From NCBI GenBank assembly GCA_016802295.1, contig JAESIW010000020.1, forward strand, positions 6,356,556 through 6,420,555: a DNA stretch of 64,000 bases, in the 5' to 3' direction. Source of the DNA: Brachionus rotundiformis (taxonomy: Eukaryota; Rotifera; Eurotatoria; Ploima; Brachionidae). The notes beneath the pieces were generated by a model. The model was not told where the DNA came from and made no database searches. It saw nothing but the letters and a program-made list of their open reading frames with translations. This document shows, in pieces, positions 12,421-24,070 of the stretch (positions within the stretch are counted from its first letter, which is position 1; each line of letters starts with the position of its first letter). A program made the translations under genes and the position numbers.

Positions 12421-14698
12421 TCAATTTATAAAAATTTATTCTATTTTATTGTCTTAAAATTGCCTTTGTTTGCATGAATTTAACAGTTTTTAATTTTTTA
12501 AAATAGATTTAACCAGACTCAAGATGACAGAAATTTCGAGCTTAATTATCTATATTTAGAAAATTTTATGGTCATTTTTTTAAGCTTTTTAATTTTTTTT
12601 ATTAATTGGTTATGCTTTTTAAGATAAATTAAAAAAATGAATTAGCATTTTTTCATTTCATATTTAATTTAGTTCAAGCTGTCCCAGGCTATTATTGATT
12701 TTGAAAAATTAAAAATAAATTTTGTAAGCGCAGTAAATTCTTTTATAATACGTCAATAAAATTTTAGCAAAATATAAGTCTCATTTTTGATGTATATATT
12801 TTTTAAATATCGAATTTTTTCAAATGAAATTCGGATTAACTCATGTCAAATTATCCTGTGAATATATATTTTTAAATTAATATAAAAATTATTACTAATT
12901 TTTTTTAAATTAAAAAGAACTTAATATATCATACTATAATTTAAAATACTTCTAGAGACATTTTATTTAATTTAACACTCAAAGAACCGGCGGTGTCATA
13001 ATATGACACTTTTTAATTAATGATCAATCCTAATTAATGACATTCTACTGCATCCACTCTTAGCATATTCCAATTATTGACTTCACAGTTTGTGAAGAAG
13101 TTGAAAAAAATTGAAAAAGACAATTTAAATTTAGTTATTGTTTAATAAAAAGATGTGTGAAAATAAAGTTGTTTAAATAGATATTCAAGTGCGTGACTAG
13201 ATTCTTAAAAGAAATAAGACTCAGTTAATAAAATAAAGTAAAATGAATTTAAACAATTTAAGTTAATAAAGTTAATTAAGTTTTAAGACACAAACTAATA
13301 TCATTACATCCTCTTTTTTTAAATGTTATCACCTCAATAATCACATTATCTCTCTTAATCGAAATTTATTAATGAATCTAGTTCATTTTCAATGTATTTA
13401 AAATCAATGGAATATTTTTTTTCGTTAAAATAACTAGATTCATTCATTTTAAAATTTTATCTATTAGACTATGTGCCTATATCTATAAATTTAGTCATAT
13501 AATTTAATTAATTTATAGCTTTAATATATCCATTTTCAAATAAACTTAACCGTTCGAACAAACTCAACATCAATTTTTTTAATCGAGAAGTAAATTTAAA
13601 AATATTTTTAATGTTTTAATTATTTGTTTATTTTTACTTTAAAATAAAAATTTTTTTGAAGGATCAGTCCATTCTCCTTTTCGTTCTTTTATTATTTCAA
13701 AAATATATCTGATTGATATATTTTGATTAAGTAATTGACACACGATCTTGAATCAAAACACATTGACAATAAACTTTTCTATCAAAAGGATAAAGGTGCT
13801 AATATAAACTAAAAACCGAAACGGTTAAGATTTGATTGGAAAAGATTAAATGAAAAAATTTAAAACTTATTTATTTTGTTATTATACAAAAGTTTACCAC
13901 AAATTTTGTTGCTCCCTAAGGACTAATTCCGGCCCGACAATTCAATTTTATTGGGCTTTTTTTTTCTTTTTCCGAAGAATCAACATTATACTATGATTTA
14001 TAATAATCAAAAAATATTTAAATATAATAAGTTTACTTTTATAAATTCGTGAATAAACCGAGTAATTTTTTTAAATTTTCTCTCATTATTGATTAGAAAA
14101 AAAACAACTTCCAAAACAATTAATTTTCCTCCCTAGACGAGATATTCTAATTCTAATAGTATAAAAAAAATTATAATTAAGTTAGGTTATTTGAATTTTA
14201 TATTTAAACTAGACACAAAATGTTCAAATATATAAAGTTTCCCTGATTTTTACTGGTGTTTTGTCAAGTTGAACCATTCTATATATTACTTGTTTAGTTT
14301 CTCTCCTGATTCGCTTTCTATATTCTATTCCCTTTAAGAAAAATAAATACAATTTTTTTTTTAATTTGATATAAAAGTTTTTGTAATATAAGCCCAGGCC
14401 AAGACAAATGATTCTTCAGTCAACCACCAGTCACAAAAGTTTCAGGATCTCGAAGATTTATACCCAATGAAGATAACATAGAATTAAAAGATTTAAAAGA
14501 CTTCCGATTAAAGGACGCTTTGAACCTGAAATTCGAACTTTGATTTTTGATTTTTTTTAAAAAACCAATATTATATTATTTGAATTCTATAATAAATTTG
14601 AATTCACCGTCCAAAAATACATTAGAGTGCACTTGATTTTAATTTTTAATTTTGACCTCTTTGGGGACTGTGGACCGGAAGTTGATCAAAACATCAAC
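12421..14698. other. Long AT-rich intergenic stretch
   Basis: No exon-like segment recognised on either strand. The only structured feature is a piggyBac-like terminus at 12972-13012 (listed separately). The remainder is homopolymer-rich sequence leading into the mariner-type repeat. Confidence 0.45.
12972..13012 (+). mobile_element. Solo piggyBac-like left terminus
   Basis: TTAA at 12972-12975 is followed by CACTCAAAGAACCGGCGG, then the perfect palindrome GTGTCATAATATGACAC. The layout TTAA-CACT...CCGGCGG-palindrome is the same as the ends at 63041, 27634 and 52723 of this window. I did not find the matching right end, so this may be a solo terminus or a badly eroded MITE. Confidence 0.5.
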
Positions 14699-15073
14699 AA
14701 ACACATTTAACTAACGGGCTATGCATAAGTAGATGGACAAAACTTAAGCTTCATGCTCATGATCATGATCATGATCAGATGATCTCCTATATATATTTAT
14801 TAACTACTAAACATTAGCTATAATATTGTAAAAAAAAATTTTTTTAAATGGGACTTTCTGTTTCTGAACGAAGGCTTTTCGAAAAGCAGTCAAAAATATG
14901 ATTTCACAAATGACAAAATCCGAACTTGTGGCGCACTTTATAAAGCAAGGAATCGCTCGAAGCACAATACGATCAATCGTATTCTAAATGAAGAGCCGAC
15001 AAAGGACAATAAGAGAACGGGTCGTCCAACCACCTGGACAGCTTCAAGGAGGACAAAACTGAAGAGATTCACC
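14699..15073 (+). mobile_element. Mariner/Tc1-type transposase relic, copy at contig end before gap 1
   Basis: From the ATG at 14848 the three frames together read as a helix-turn-helix transposase N-terminus: K-S-E-L-V-A-H-F-I-K-Q-G-I-A-R-S-T-I-R-S-I-V, then R-T-G-R-P-T-T-W-T-A-S-R-R. Several frameshifts break it. It is nearly identical to 15685-16058 on the other side of the N run. Confidence 0.65.
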
Positions 15074-15684
15074 NNNNNNNNNNNNNNNNNNNNNNNNNNN
15101 NNNNNNNNNNNNNNNNNNNNNNNNNNNNNNNNNNNNNNNNNNNNNNNNNNNNNNNNNNNNNNNNNNNNNNNNNNNNNNNNNNNNNNNNNNNNNNNNNNNN
15201 NNNNNNNNNNNNNNNNNNNNNNNNNNNNNNNNNNNNNNNNNNNNNNNNNNNNNNNNNNNNNNNNNNNNNNNNNNNNNNNNNNNNNNNNNNNNNNNNNNNN
15301 NNNNNNNNNNNNNNNNNNNNNNNNNNNNNNNNNNNNNNNNNNNNNNNNNNNNNNNNNNNNNNNNNNNNNNNNNNNNNNNNNNNNNNNNNNNNNNNNNNNN
15401 NNNNNNNNNNNNNNNNNNNNNNNNNNNNNNNNNNNNNNNNNNNNNNNNNNNNNNNNNNNNNNNNNNNNNNNNNNNNNNNNNNNNNNNNNNNNNNNNNNNN
15501 NNNNNNNNNNNNNNNNNNNNNNNNNNNNNNNNNNNNNNNNNNNNNNNNNNNNNNNNNNNNNNNNNNNNNNNNNNNNNNNNNNNNNNNNNNNNNNNNNNNN
15601 NNNNNNNNNNNNNNNNNNNNNNNNNNNNNNNNNNNNNNNNNNNNNNNNNNNNNNNNNNNNNNNNNNNNNNNNNNNNNNNNNNNN
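15074..15684. other. Assembly gap (611 N)
   Basis: A run of N. It is bounded on the left by 14699-15073 and on the right by 15685 onward, which carry the same sequence; the duplication suggests overlapping contig ends or unmerged haplotypes rather than missing DNA. Open frames reported across the N run are meaningless. Confidence 0.95.
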
Positions 15685-16240
15685 AAACACATTTAACTAA
15701 CGGGCTATGCATAAGTAAATGGACAAAACTTAAGCTTACTTCCTCGATCATGCAAATGATCAGATGATCTCCTATATATATTTATTAACTACTAAACATT
15801 AGCTATAATATTGCAAAAAAAAATTTTTTAAAATGGGACTTTCTGTTTCTGAACGAAGGCTTTTCGAAAAGCAGTCAAAAATATGATTTCACAAATCACA
15901 AAATCCGAACTTGTGGCGCACTTTATAAAGCAAGGAATCGCTCGAAGCACAATACGATCAATCGTATTCAAAATGAAGAGCCGACAAAGGACAATAAGAG
16001 AACGGGTCGTCCAACCACCTGGACAGCTTCAAGGAGGACAAAACTGAAGAGATTCACCAATAACCGAACTGGAGTGAGTCAAAAGCGTCAAGCTAGGAAA
16101 TTTGCTGTCCATCAGAAAACCGTTGGTCGGGAATTAAAAAAATGGGTATTTTATATCGTTGAGGAGACAAACTAATTGTTCGATGCAGAGCATAATGACA
16201 GTAGTATAAAAACATTGAGCGAAAAAAATGCTGCTTAATT
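15685..16240 (+). mobile_element. Mariner/Tc1-type transposase relic, longer copy
   Basis: Same sequence as 14699-15073 with a few substitutions, continuing further. After the HTH region, frames read N-N-R-T-G-V-S-Q-K-R-Q-A-R-K-F-A-V-H-Q, then K-T-V-G-R-E-L-K-K-M-G-I. This is the double-HTH N-terminal part of a mariner/Tc1-like transposase. The catalytic DDE/D part is absent, so the element is truncated and inactive. Confidence 0.7.
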
Positions 16241-16950
16241 GGTGGTATTGAAAAGTAAATTATTTAAATTCAATAAACAAAATTAGAAATCTATTGAAAA
16301 TTCGATTTGCGAATGAAACCATAAAATTAGGAATTGATAATTGGAAAGAACACTGGAATTGTATACTCTAGAGAAGAAGAAAGAAACGATGGAGAGTAAA
16401 ACAATAAAGAAAGAAGAATTGAAAATATTACTAAAAATTGAAATTTTAATTTCAAAATAAAAATTCATAGAAAAAAATTTTTTTTTCTTTTAAATGTTTA
16501 AAAAAAATTTTATTTTAAAAGAAAGGAACGAATAGAATGAAATGGATGGATGGATGGAATGGAACGTTTCATATTGGCAAGAACCCCTGTAATACCCTTT
16601 TAGCTTTAGTTGCTGCTTTTGAGCAATGCTTGACCCACTTAAGCTTAATTTTCTAACGAAAAAGTAATCAATAACATCTGTGGTAATATTTTCCATAGTT
16701 TTGCATAATACCGATGTGAGAGTTTATGACATTCAACAAGTATAACTATTCTTTGATGTTAAAACTGAAAATTTGAAATGGACTAAATAAAATCAAATCT
16801 TTTTTTAAAAATAATTTTTATTTTTCTAAAGCAAAACATTTTAAATGTAAAATTCAAAATTAAAAATAGAAAAATTGTAAATAAAAATTTTAGATAAACA
16901 ATTTATTGTTAAACCATTTTGGAAGAAGGAGAATGTGGTAAAAATATAAG
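16241..16950. other. Intergenic downstream of the SLC35A4-like gene
   Basis: Contains a short GGAT microsatellite near 16545-16560 and A/T tracts. Open frames of 61 and 68 codons here are low-complexity and unsupported. The part next to 16951 should be the transporter gene's 3' UTR. Confidence 0.45.
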
Positions 16951-17952
16951 CTATTGATAGAAAGTATAAAAGTACAATGCCAACATGACAGCAAAAAAGC
17001 TTAAATAAAAAAATGTGTTTAATTTTAGGGAAAAAATAAGAATCGAAAAAACGGTGGTCACAATCAAAGATGAAGAAATGATAAAAAGTCGAGTTATATT
17101 ACTCGAATATTTCATAACAATTGACATCAAAAACCCGTTTAACACTTGAGTTGATATAATTAAGATAGTAAAAAGATTAAAACCCTTAAAAAAATAAAAA
17201 TTATCATTCTTGTACTTGTTTTCTATTAAATACCCAAAAAAATTAAATACACAACCAAACATATACAGATAAAAATTTTGTAAAAAAATCGAATCAATTA
17301 AATTACTTTTAAGCAAATATTCATTGTATACGCCAGATAGGCCAGAAATGGTAGAGTAAATCAAAACCATGAAGAAACCAATATCTGTAATATAAATTTG
17401 GTCTCTTAGTCTGTATTTTACAACCACACTTTTCTCTTTTGGTAATAGAAAACTATCCAAATCTTCCTCATTTATATAATACTCGTTAAGTGATCTAAGA
17501 TTAGCCAAGGAGTAGAAAAGTCCGGAAAAAAATAACAACACCAAAGAAAACCATCTTATTTTTGACATTTTTTTTCCAATCATAAAATAATACATTATAG
17601 CAGTAGTTAAAATTTTCAAGTTGCTCAATAGTTGGTATGAGGTAGCATCCATGTAAAGCTGAATGTAGACGGCTAGATTGTTGTTTATAAAGTACAAAAA
17701 GGCTGGTACCGCAAAACGATATGATTTTTTTAAAGAAAACATTGAACCAACACTTTTAATGGTCTGTTGTTGGATAATTCCAATCAATGATATACACAGC
17801 TTAATCAATTCTATGGTCAAGTTCATGGATGATGAGTTAAAAGATATTTTTCCATTTTCTTCACATAAATGGACTAGAATTGTATATGAACCATAAGAAA
17901 AAGCTTGAAATAATAGCAAACTGTACCATGAGATTTTTCTAAAAATTTCCAT
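16951..17952 (-). CDS. SLC35A4: SLC35A4-like nucleotide-sugar transporter family protein
   Basis: 333 residues in one coding exon with about ten hydrophobic helices. Family motifs are strong: F-I-N-N-N-L-A-V-Y-I-Q-L-Y-M-D near residues 88-102, S-Y-Q-L-L-S-N-L-K-I near 104-114, S-G-L-S-G-V-Y-N-E-Y-L-L-K near 208-220, L-N-G-F-L-M-S-I-V-M-K-Y-S-S-N-I-T-R near 273-290. The last block is what separates SLC35A4 from other SLC35A members as I recall them. SLC35 proteins sit in Golgi/ER membranes; the substrate of SLC35A4 is unsettled. The ATG is immediately preceded by TTTTTTTAG, so a 5' UTR exon upstream is likely. An upstream micro-ORF, known in vertebrate SLC35A4, could not be located. Confidence 0.8.
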   Translation of the reverse strand: MEIFRKISWYSLLLFQAFSYGSYTILVHLCEENGKISFNSSSMNLTIELIKLCISLIGIIQQQTIKSVGSMFSLKKSYRFAVPAFLYFINNNLAVYIQLYMDATSYQLLSNLKILTTAIMYYFMIGKKMSKIRWFSLVLLFFSGLFYSLANLRSLNEYYINEEDLDSFLLPKEKSVVVKYRLRDQIYITDIGFFMVLIYSTISGLSGVYNEYLLKSNLIDSIFLQNFYLYMFGCVFNFFGYLIENKYKNDNFYFFKGFNLFTILIISTQVLNGFLMSIVMKYSSNITRLFIISSSLIVTTVFSILIFSLKLNTFFYLSFFAVMLALYFYTFYQ

Positions 17953-18409
17953 CTAAAAAAATTTTTGAGTAAATGATTAATTTGATATTAAAATAATGCA
18001 GTATAGTCACTCAAACAGACTAATTATTAATTTTTGATATTGTTGCTATTTTTAAAGGAATATAAAAAGTGTAAAAACTTATACTAAGCTTATCATTCAC
18101 ACACTAGGCTTGTACTGCATTGGTGGCAGTGGTCAAGCTACTATGTAATATAGTGTTTAATCAAAAGCTTACCATTAAAATGCGTATTTAGTTGTATTAA
18201 GAGTCACCATTAAGTTGGTCACTTTTTGATATTTTTTAATCATTTTGAACAAAAACCATTTAAAATCAATAAAAATTGGTTTTGTTAAATTTGGTAAAAA
18301 CTAGAAAGAATGTTAAAATATTCTATTTAAAGTAAAAGACTTATTTTTTCATCTATTTTCAAAATCTGTATAAGGTAAGTGCAAATTAGAAAATTATAAA
18401 TATGGACAA
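17953..18409. other. Intergenic, nothing recognised
   Basis: Lies between the SLC35A4-like start (minus) and the LINE relic. It must contain the transporter's 5' UTR and promoter, but no motif can be assigned. Confidence 0.4.
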
Positions 18410-19160
18410 ATGTTCTATTTTTCTTCTGCTTCACTAGCACACTGGTTTATTAAGTTTATTTTATCGCGTCCTACTCCTTTCTTCTCCAGCATGTTATTCA
18501 TAACAGAAAAGTCCCTGATATTCATGGCGTCACGGCAAAAATGCATACACAGAGAAATCCTTTGGACCATGTTAGAACTTGTAGAATACCACAGAAGACT
18601 AACTAAAGATAATTTGACAAAACTCTCCTATGATATGTTCTGGAAAAAGGACAATCTAAAAGCTTAAAAGTGTGTACAAGAGTCAGACAAGGATGTGTTT
18701 TCTTTCCAACACTGTTCCTGAATAAACATACTAAGGTAGCATGATAAGTGGAACAATGGAAGCGCATCAAGACATTAAAAACAGATTTGTAAAACCAAAA
18801 GAAGTATTAAAGACTCAAACCAGTATGGGAATTAAAATAGTTCAGTAAGAACACCAAAATCAAGATACACAACACAAAAATAGAAGCTACTGTGATGTAA
18901 AGTGAATGCTTGGGAGTTGGCCTGAAACAATCTCGAACAATGAGATATACAAAAATACCAAGTTAGAACCAATAAGTCAATGTATCAAGAATAAAAGACT
19001 GTGATGGCTTTGATATGCACTTAGAATGATAATAATAAGAATACCAAACAGAGCTCTTCAATGGGCACCGCAAGGGCGAAGAAAGGTAGGCTAGCCAGCA
19101 ATAACATGAAGGTCAATAATTACCATAGAGCTCACCAAAGAAGAAGAAGGAGTAAGGGTT
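18410..19160 (+). mobile_element. RTE-like LINE polyprotein relic
   Basis: Frames together give R-V-R-Q-G-C-V-F-F-P-T-L-F near 18680-18720 (the reverse transcriptase 'R-Q-G-C-x-x-S-P' block). At the end comes a reading close to I-K-N-K-R-L-R-W-L-W, then N-R-A-L-Q-W-A-P-Q-G-R-R-K-V-G and P-A-I-T-W-R-S near 18990-19125, the C-terminal signature of RTE-type endonuclease/reverse transcriptase proteins. Stops and frameshifts are frequent and the central part is deleted, so it is dead. Confidence 0.65.
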
Positions 19161-20091
19161 TATTTTAAATCATTTACCAATCAACAATAAATAAATTTAA
19201 TTAGAGACCTTTTTTAATTATTCAGCCCTCTATTCCACTGGTAGTAAAAGTAAGCAAATAGAATATTGGGTAAATAAAGGATTACTTTGAGAACTTAATT
19301 CAAAAATCACTTAAACTTTATTTTAAATTGCCAATTTTTAAATATTTAAAAATATAGGAAATCGAAAGTATCACTAAAGATTTTGTTAATAATATAAAAA
19401 GAAAAAGCAGAAAGTTGGAGCAATTATTTTTAAGACGATAGTCGCTAGCCTTAAAGCAATTATAAAAAATGAACTTTTTAGATGCTTTGGAAGCAACTAT
19501 TTCCAAAGCCTCATAGCAGACAATGCTAAACGTGTTTGACGTTACTATTGTTTGACACATCTTCTACACAACTATTACTTACCACCACAACAAATGTACA
19601 AATTTTTTTACTAATTTTATTTTTTTATAGATCTAGAAATGGTTATTATTTTTTTTTATCTTAATATTATTAAATTTAAAAAATTTTAAATATTGTAAGA
19701 CTGATATTTTTTTGATCAAAATAAACAAGAGTATAAACCATATAATTTTCATTTGAGTTTTTTTCCATAAAAAAATTTCCTTGAACCAAAGAAAAATATA
19801 TATATAATTCTACCATTAATTCATGCATTTATAAATTACAATCTACATCTTTAATAATAATAATAATAATAATAAAAAACTCATCATGAGTTAAGTTAAA
19901 AGTTTTACCTTTACTTAAGAACTAAAAAAACTGATAGTTTTTGATTTGTCAATTTTTTTGTGATCTATATATTTATATGTGAATGGGTTTTCTTTAAAAA
20001 TTTCAAGGTATTAAAAACATTCATCTATTACACACAAAAAAATTAAATCAAAAGAAATTTATTCTAAAAATCATACAAATAAAAACAACAC
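19161..20091. other. Intergenic with (TAA)n microsatellite and one weak small ORF
   Basis: A (TAA/ATA) microsatellite lies at about 19852-19876. On the minus strand, 19560-19318 encodes 80 residues with a hydrophobic C-terminal segment; it has no recognisable domain and its splice context is unclear, so I do not call it a gene. The part next to 20092 should be the 3' UTR of the TAB2/3-like gene. Confidence 0.4.
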
Positions 20092-23022
20092 TTATAAATT
20101 TTTTTTCTTAAATTTACACTTCGTATCCACAACAACAGGTATTGTAGGCTGATTTGGTAAAGCATCTTGCCAATTGTTTGCAGAAAGCTGGGAACCACTG
20201 GCCGGTCCATGGGCATCACCCATTTCATACAAATTATTACTGCTCAAATTGAAATAAACCGGGTTATCATGAAATGCCGACAGATTTGATGAAGAGCTTG
20301 ATTGGCTTATGTAGCTAGTTTGACCCTGAGCATAAATTGGTACATTTAAACCATTTTGCGCGTTTCCATTAACCGAACTTAAGCGTCCACTTGAGCATGA
20401 ACTAGAATTACTTGATTGTCTAATTCGCTGGTTTTCAATATTGTCCAAAAGTAAATCTGCACAATTGATACATTTTGATGCCGACAGTGAATTTTTGTAA
20501 GAACAGCATTTGCACAGTATAAACTCATTTAGTTGACGTTCTTTTTGGCACATTTCACAACGCGATTTACTGGACAAGTTTTCGTAGGTACATTTGGAGC
20601 ATTTCCAAGTTTCGTCTTGAAAAAAAAATCATTATCATTATCTGTATCTTAAGATTGTGGGGATTAAAATAAGTTTTTATTTTTCGAAAAAATTTTAACT
20701 ATTTAAAAATATTATTAAATTAATCCGCCATATTTACTGATTTAAATATATGATTCTTTTAATCAAATTTTAAATCTTTTAAAGATTTTTCTTTAAATGA
20801 TATTCAATTATCTCTATTTTATTTTTAAATGAATAAAAATATTATTAAATATTTATAAATAATTGTGTTTTTTTTCTTTTTATTTCTTTAAATTTATGTA
20901 TACTTTAATTTGTCCATGGGACTCAAACTCAAACTTGAATAAATAAATAAATTTCTTATTTAAATGTTGGTAAGAAAAGAACTGAAAAAGTGTATAATAG
21001 CGAGTTGTTAATGTTTGGAATTTTAAAAATTTTTAAAAGTTAAATTTTTTCTAATTTAACTTTTCAGATCTCTCATTAGCTAGACCAGTACCTTAACAGT
21101 GGCTTAGATGAAAAGCAAGTACACCTTTGGAAAAAGAATACATTGAAGCAAATACAGTTAATAGTTTCATAGCACACTACCAGAGTGTAAGTAATTAACC
21201 ATCATTTATCTTAATTACGCTATGTAACTTATCCAACTTACCATAGCAATAATAAAAAAGTGCCAGTAAAGCCTTTGTAGATATAAAAATAATTGCCATT
21301 GCCTCTGACTTAAAAATTCATCAAGATACTGGCAAGATTATTGACTGGTTAAAAAAGTGGTCAACGGTGCTAAATGCAAGGTTTCACATTTTGCTAGAAA
21401 ATTAAATTCTCAAAATTTGATCATGAAATTGAAAAACAATCTGATGAAAGTCAACCTTTAGCTAAAACCTTATGTCAGAAGGATCTTGGAATATTCATAA
21501 AACATGATATGAAAAAGGCCGTTTAAGTTAGACATAGTGCTGCTATGTTGGTTTTGAGTAGAAAATTGTTTTAATCTCTTTCCTTAATACAAATACTATA
21601 TCTAGAAAATTTCATTTGTTCACGGTATCCAAACCGTGAAAAAATCATTATCTCCCTCTTCGAAATCCTGCTTTTTTCTCTTAGTATGAAATTCAAGAAC
21701 TTTTGTTTTTTCCCAAAGTTATGCTGCAGAATGTCTTACTTGTTATTGGTAACAGTGTTATTTTTGGCCAATCGTCACAAATTATTACCTTTTTTTCCCA
21801 GTTTGACTATAGAACCCTTTATCTTGGTCTTTGGTATGAGATATACTTGACCAAAATGCTTTCAAAAGTATACTAGTATTTTTCATCCTTAAGGGTTAAA
21901 TGCTAAATTGCACGTCTGGATGAAAAAAACCTTTTTGTGAAGAAACTACTAGAGTTCTTGATACTAAAATTTCATAAATGAATCTTAGCCATATTTAGAT
22001 TTGCCAAAGTCAGCACATTAAAGACCATAAATCTAAACGGCACTTTAAATTAATTCCTTTCAATACTAAAAGCCAATTTTGAATAATTTGTTTATATTAC
22101 CTTTAAATTTTATTCATTAACCTTACTAATACTTGGTGATCAATTGACTTGGTATATATTTTTCCAATAAAAAACAAATTCTTTAGCAATAAATTTACTT
22201 AAGGTTATTTTAGGCTGTCATAGATTGTTTTATTTTTTAATTAATTCTTTTAAAACACTTATTATTTTAATAAAATACAAAAATATCTTTTTAAATTAAA
22301 AAATCTAAAAGCCTTTTGTTATCTAGTGAGTAAAATATTTTCATAAAAAGTATTCAATGCTTACTTTCTTTGAATCTAAACTCCAATGTGGCCTTTTCAT
22401 TTGCCAAATTCCTAATTTCATCTTTCAATTTTTCAATATCTGCCAAGGACCTAAATGGCTGTCGCCTAGTGATCAGGCGAGTGTTGGTTTCTTTAATGGT
22501 CTGCTCAATATTTTGTTTTTCTTTCTTTTTTGCCTCTAATTGTTCGATCAGGAGTTTAAGACCTTTCCGCTGCAGCTCAATTCGTTCTTCAGTGGTCAGC
22601 TTATTCAAATTTTCCTTTAATTTTTGCCTGTTCTCGGGATCCATGGTAAAATTACTAGACTTTGGAGTCTTGATTTGAGGAGTATGCGTAAATTGCCCTG
22701 GACACGAGATCAAGTGCTTTAACTCTTCGTTTTCCACATTCGACACATTTTGGACACTCGAAGTCTGTGGCATTTTTTTCGGTTTTATCCGAAAAATTTT
22801 GCCCAGCCGTGATAATGTGCTATTGTGGCATTGGTTGGATGGTGAATTTGAACCATGTTGAGCTTGATCTAGATATTCTGATATATTTGAATGGCTCCGG
22901 CTTCGATTATAGTCCATGTTATCTGTGGAGCTAGGAGGCTCATGCGATACACTGGTGGTATATGGTTGCAGATAAAAATTCGATTTGCTATCTTCTGATT
23001 TTTTCCTATGATTTAATTTCAT
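20092..23022 (-). CDS. TAB2/TAB3-like coiled-coil NZF ubiquitin-binding adaptor, two exons
   Basis: Exon 1 (23022-22365) joins exon 2 (20615-20092) in phase 1 (donor GTAAGC, acceptor TTTTTTTTTCAAG), giving 393 residues. The start is fixed by a TAA directly upstream of the ATG in frame. Residues about 130-219 form a coiled coil; its R-R-Q-P-F-R-S-L-A-D-I-E-K-L stretch resembles the helix before the zinc finger of vertebrate TAB2/3. Directly after the splice comes an NZF, W-K-C-S-K-C-T-Y-E-N-x6-C-E-M-C, retaining the T-[FY]...M ubiquitin contact residues. A second NZF-like C-x2-C...C-x2-C follows, then a Ser/Asn-rich tail. TAB2/3 link K63-ubiquitin chains to the TAK1 kinase. No CUE domain is visible, so orthology is tentative. 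Confidence 0.6.
21280..21530 (+). mobile_element. Non-LTR reverse transcriptase relic inside the TAB2/3-like intron
   Basis: Plus-strand frames read I-I-D-W-L-K-K-W-S-T-V-L-N-A near 21337-21380 and, further on, pieces close to L-C-Q-K-D-L-G-I-F-I-K-H-D-M-K. These match the segment after the Y-A-D-D box in CR1/Jockey-type reverse transcriptases. It lies antisense to the host gene and is broken by stops. Confidence 0.55.
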
Positions 23023-24070
23023 TTATGTATTTATCTATGAGAAAAACTGTTAGGAAGGTGCATTTTCATATAACGCCTTAAGTTTTTGTAAAATTTAGAA
23101 TATTTTATTAATATTTGATAAATACATGCCTATGACTGCTAAGGTTTTATTTTATTAATAATAATTTATTATAATAAATTTTTAAAGTTTATAATGAGCC
23201 TAAAAATTTTAAAAATAATTTATAATCTATGGTCGTCAAGCTGTGGTAAAATAATTATAAAAAAGTCTTTTAAGACATTTATTGTTTATAAAATGGAAAC
23301 TTGAGGAATTTTTGAAGTTTTGGTCCTTCTATCTCTTTATTTACTAGACCCAAAGGCGAGTCGGAAATTTTTTCTGGTCATACTAGCCAAATGGTTCATA
23401 ACCCTAACTGAATTGGGATATGATCGAAGAACTTATTTTATCAGAAAAATTTCTTTTTAAATAGTTGAAAATGTGATCTAAAATAATTGAATGATCAAAA
23501 AGAGAAATTACTAATTGACCGATGACCAAACATCCTAGAGCATATTAGTTTATGTAAAAAATACCAATTTAAAAAATAATTATATATTTTTTTTACAAAA
23601 CTATTAAATTACTTAAATACCTAGATATTAAAAGATCATATTAAAACTATAATAGATATAAAAAATTTCATTTGTTTTAGATTTTATTTTATTTCCATTA
23701 CCCAAGAGATGTTGTCTATTTGAAAAAAATAAAGAAAAAAAATTTATACCCGAAAAACGAATCTTATTTTTATATAATTTTAGCTAAAAGTAATTAAATT
23801 AGAAATCTTATGTAAAATATATAAAAAATTTATAAAAATTTTGAATTCTATTCAAACATAATAATTTTTTTGATTAATTAAAAAATTGGTATTAATCAAG
23901 TCTACTTCTAATCAAAAAATAATCAACTTTACAGAAAATTTTTTAATTCAAAACAAAATTAACTGATCATGAGGTCAGTCTAAGACAAAATATTAATGTT
24001 TCTATGGTGATGAACATTTTAGATAAAATTTGAAAAAAAAATTAATAAAAATTTTTATTCTATAGCACAA
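23023..24070. other. Divergent intergenic space between the TAB2/3-like and SDCCAG8-like genes
   Basis: The two genes are transcribed away from each other from this ~1.05-kb A/T-rich stretch, which must hold both promoters. No TATA-like or other element stands out against the background. ACTAGACCC at 23343-23351 resembles the end of the MITE at 34545-34930, but there is no partner end. Confidence 0.4.

Noticed and set aside
14755..14785. ATGATC tandem palindromic run as a candidate origin or CRISPR-like repeat
   Set aside because: A short microsatellite within the mariner-type repeat; no array structure, and the genome is eukaryotic.
14938..15751. Three overlapping long minus-strand open frames
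   Set aside because: They consist almost entirely of N from the assembly gap; the real flanks are a mariner-type relic on the other strand.
17953..18160. SLC35A4-type upstream micro-ORF
   Set aside because: Vertebrate SLC35A4 transcripts encode one, but the likely 5' UTR exon here cannot be delimited and no convincing small frame was found.
19318..19560. 80-residue frame with a hydrophobic C-terminus, possible tail-anchored protein
   Set aside because: No domain, no convincing splice context, and AT-rich sequence easily encodes hydrophobic runs.
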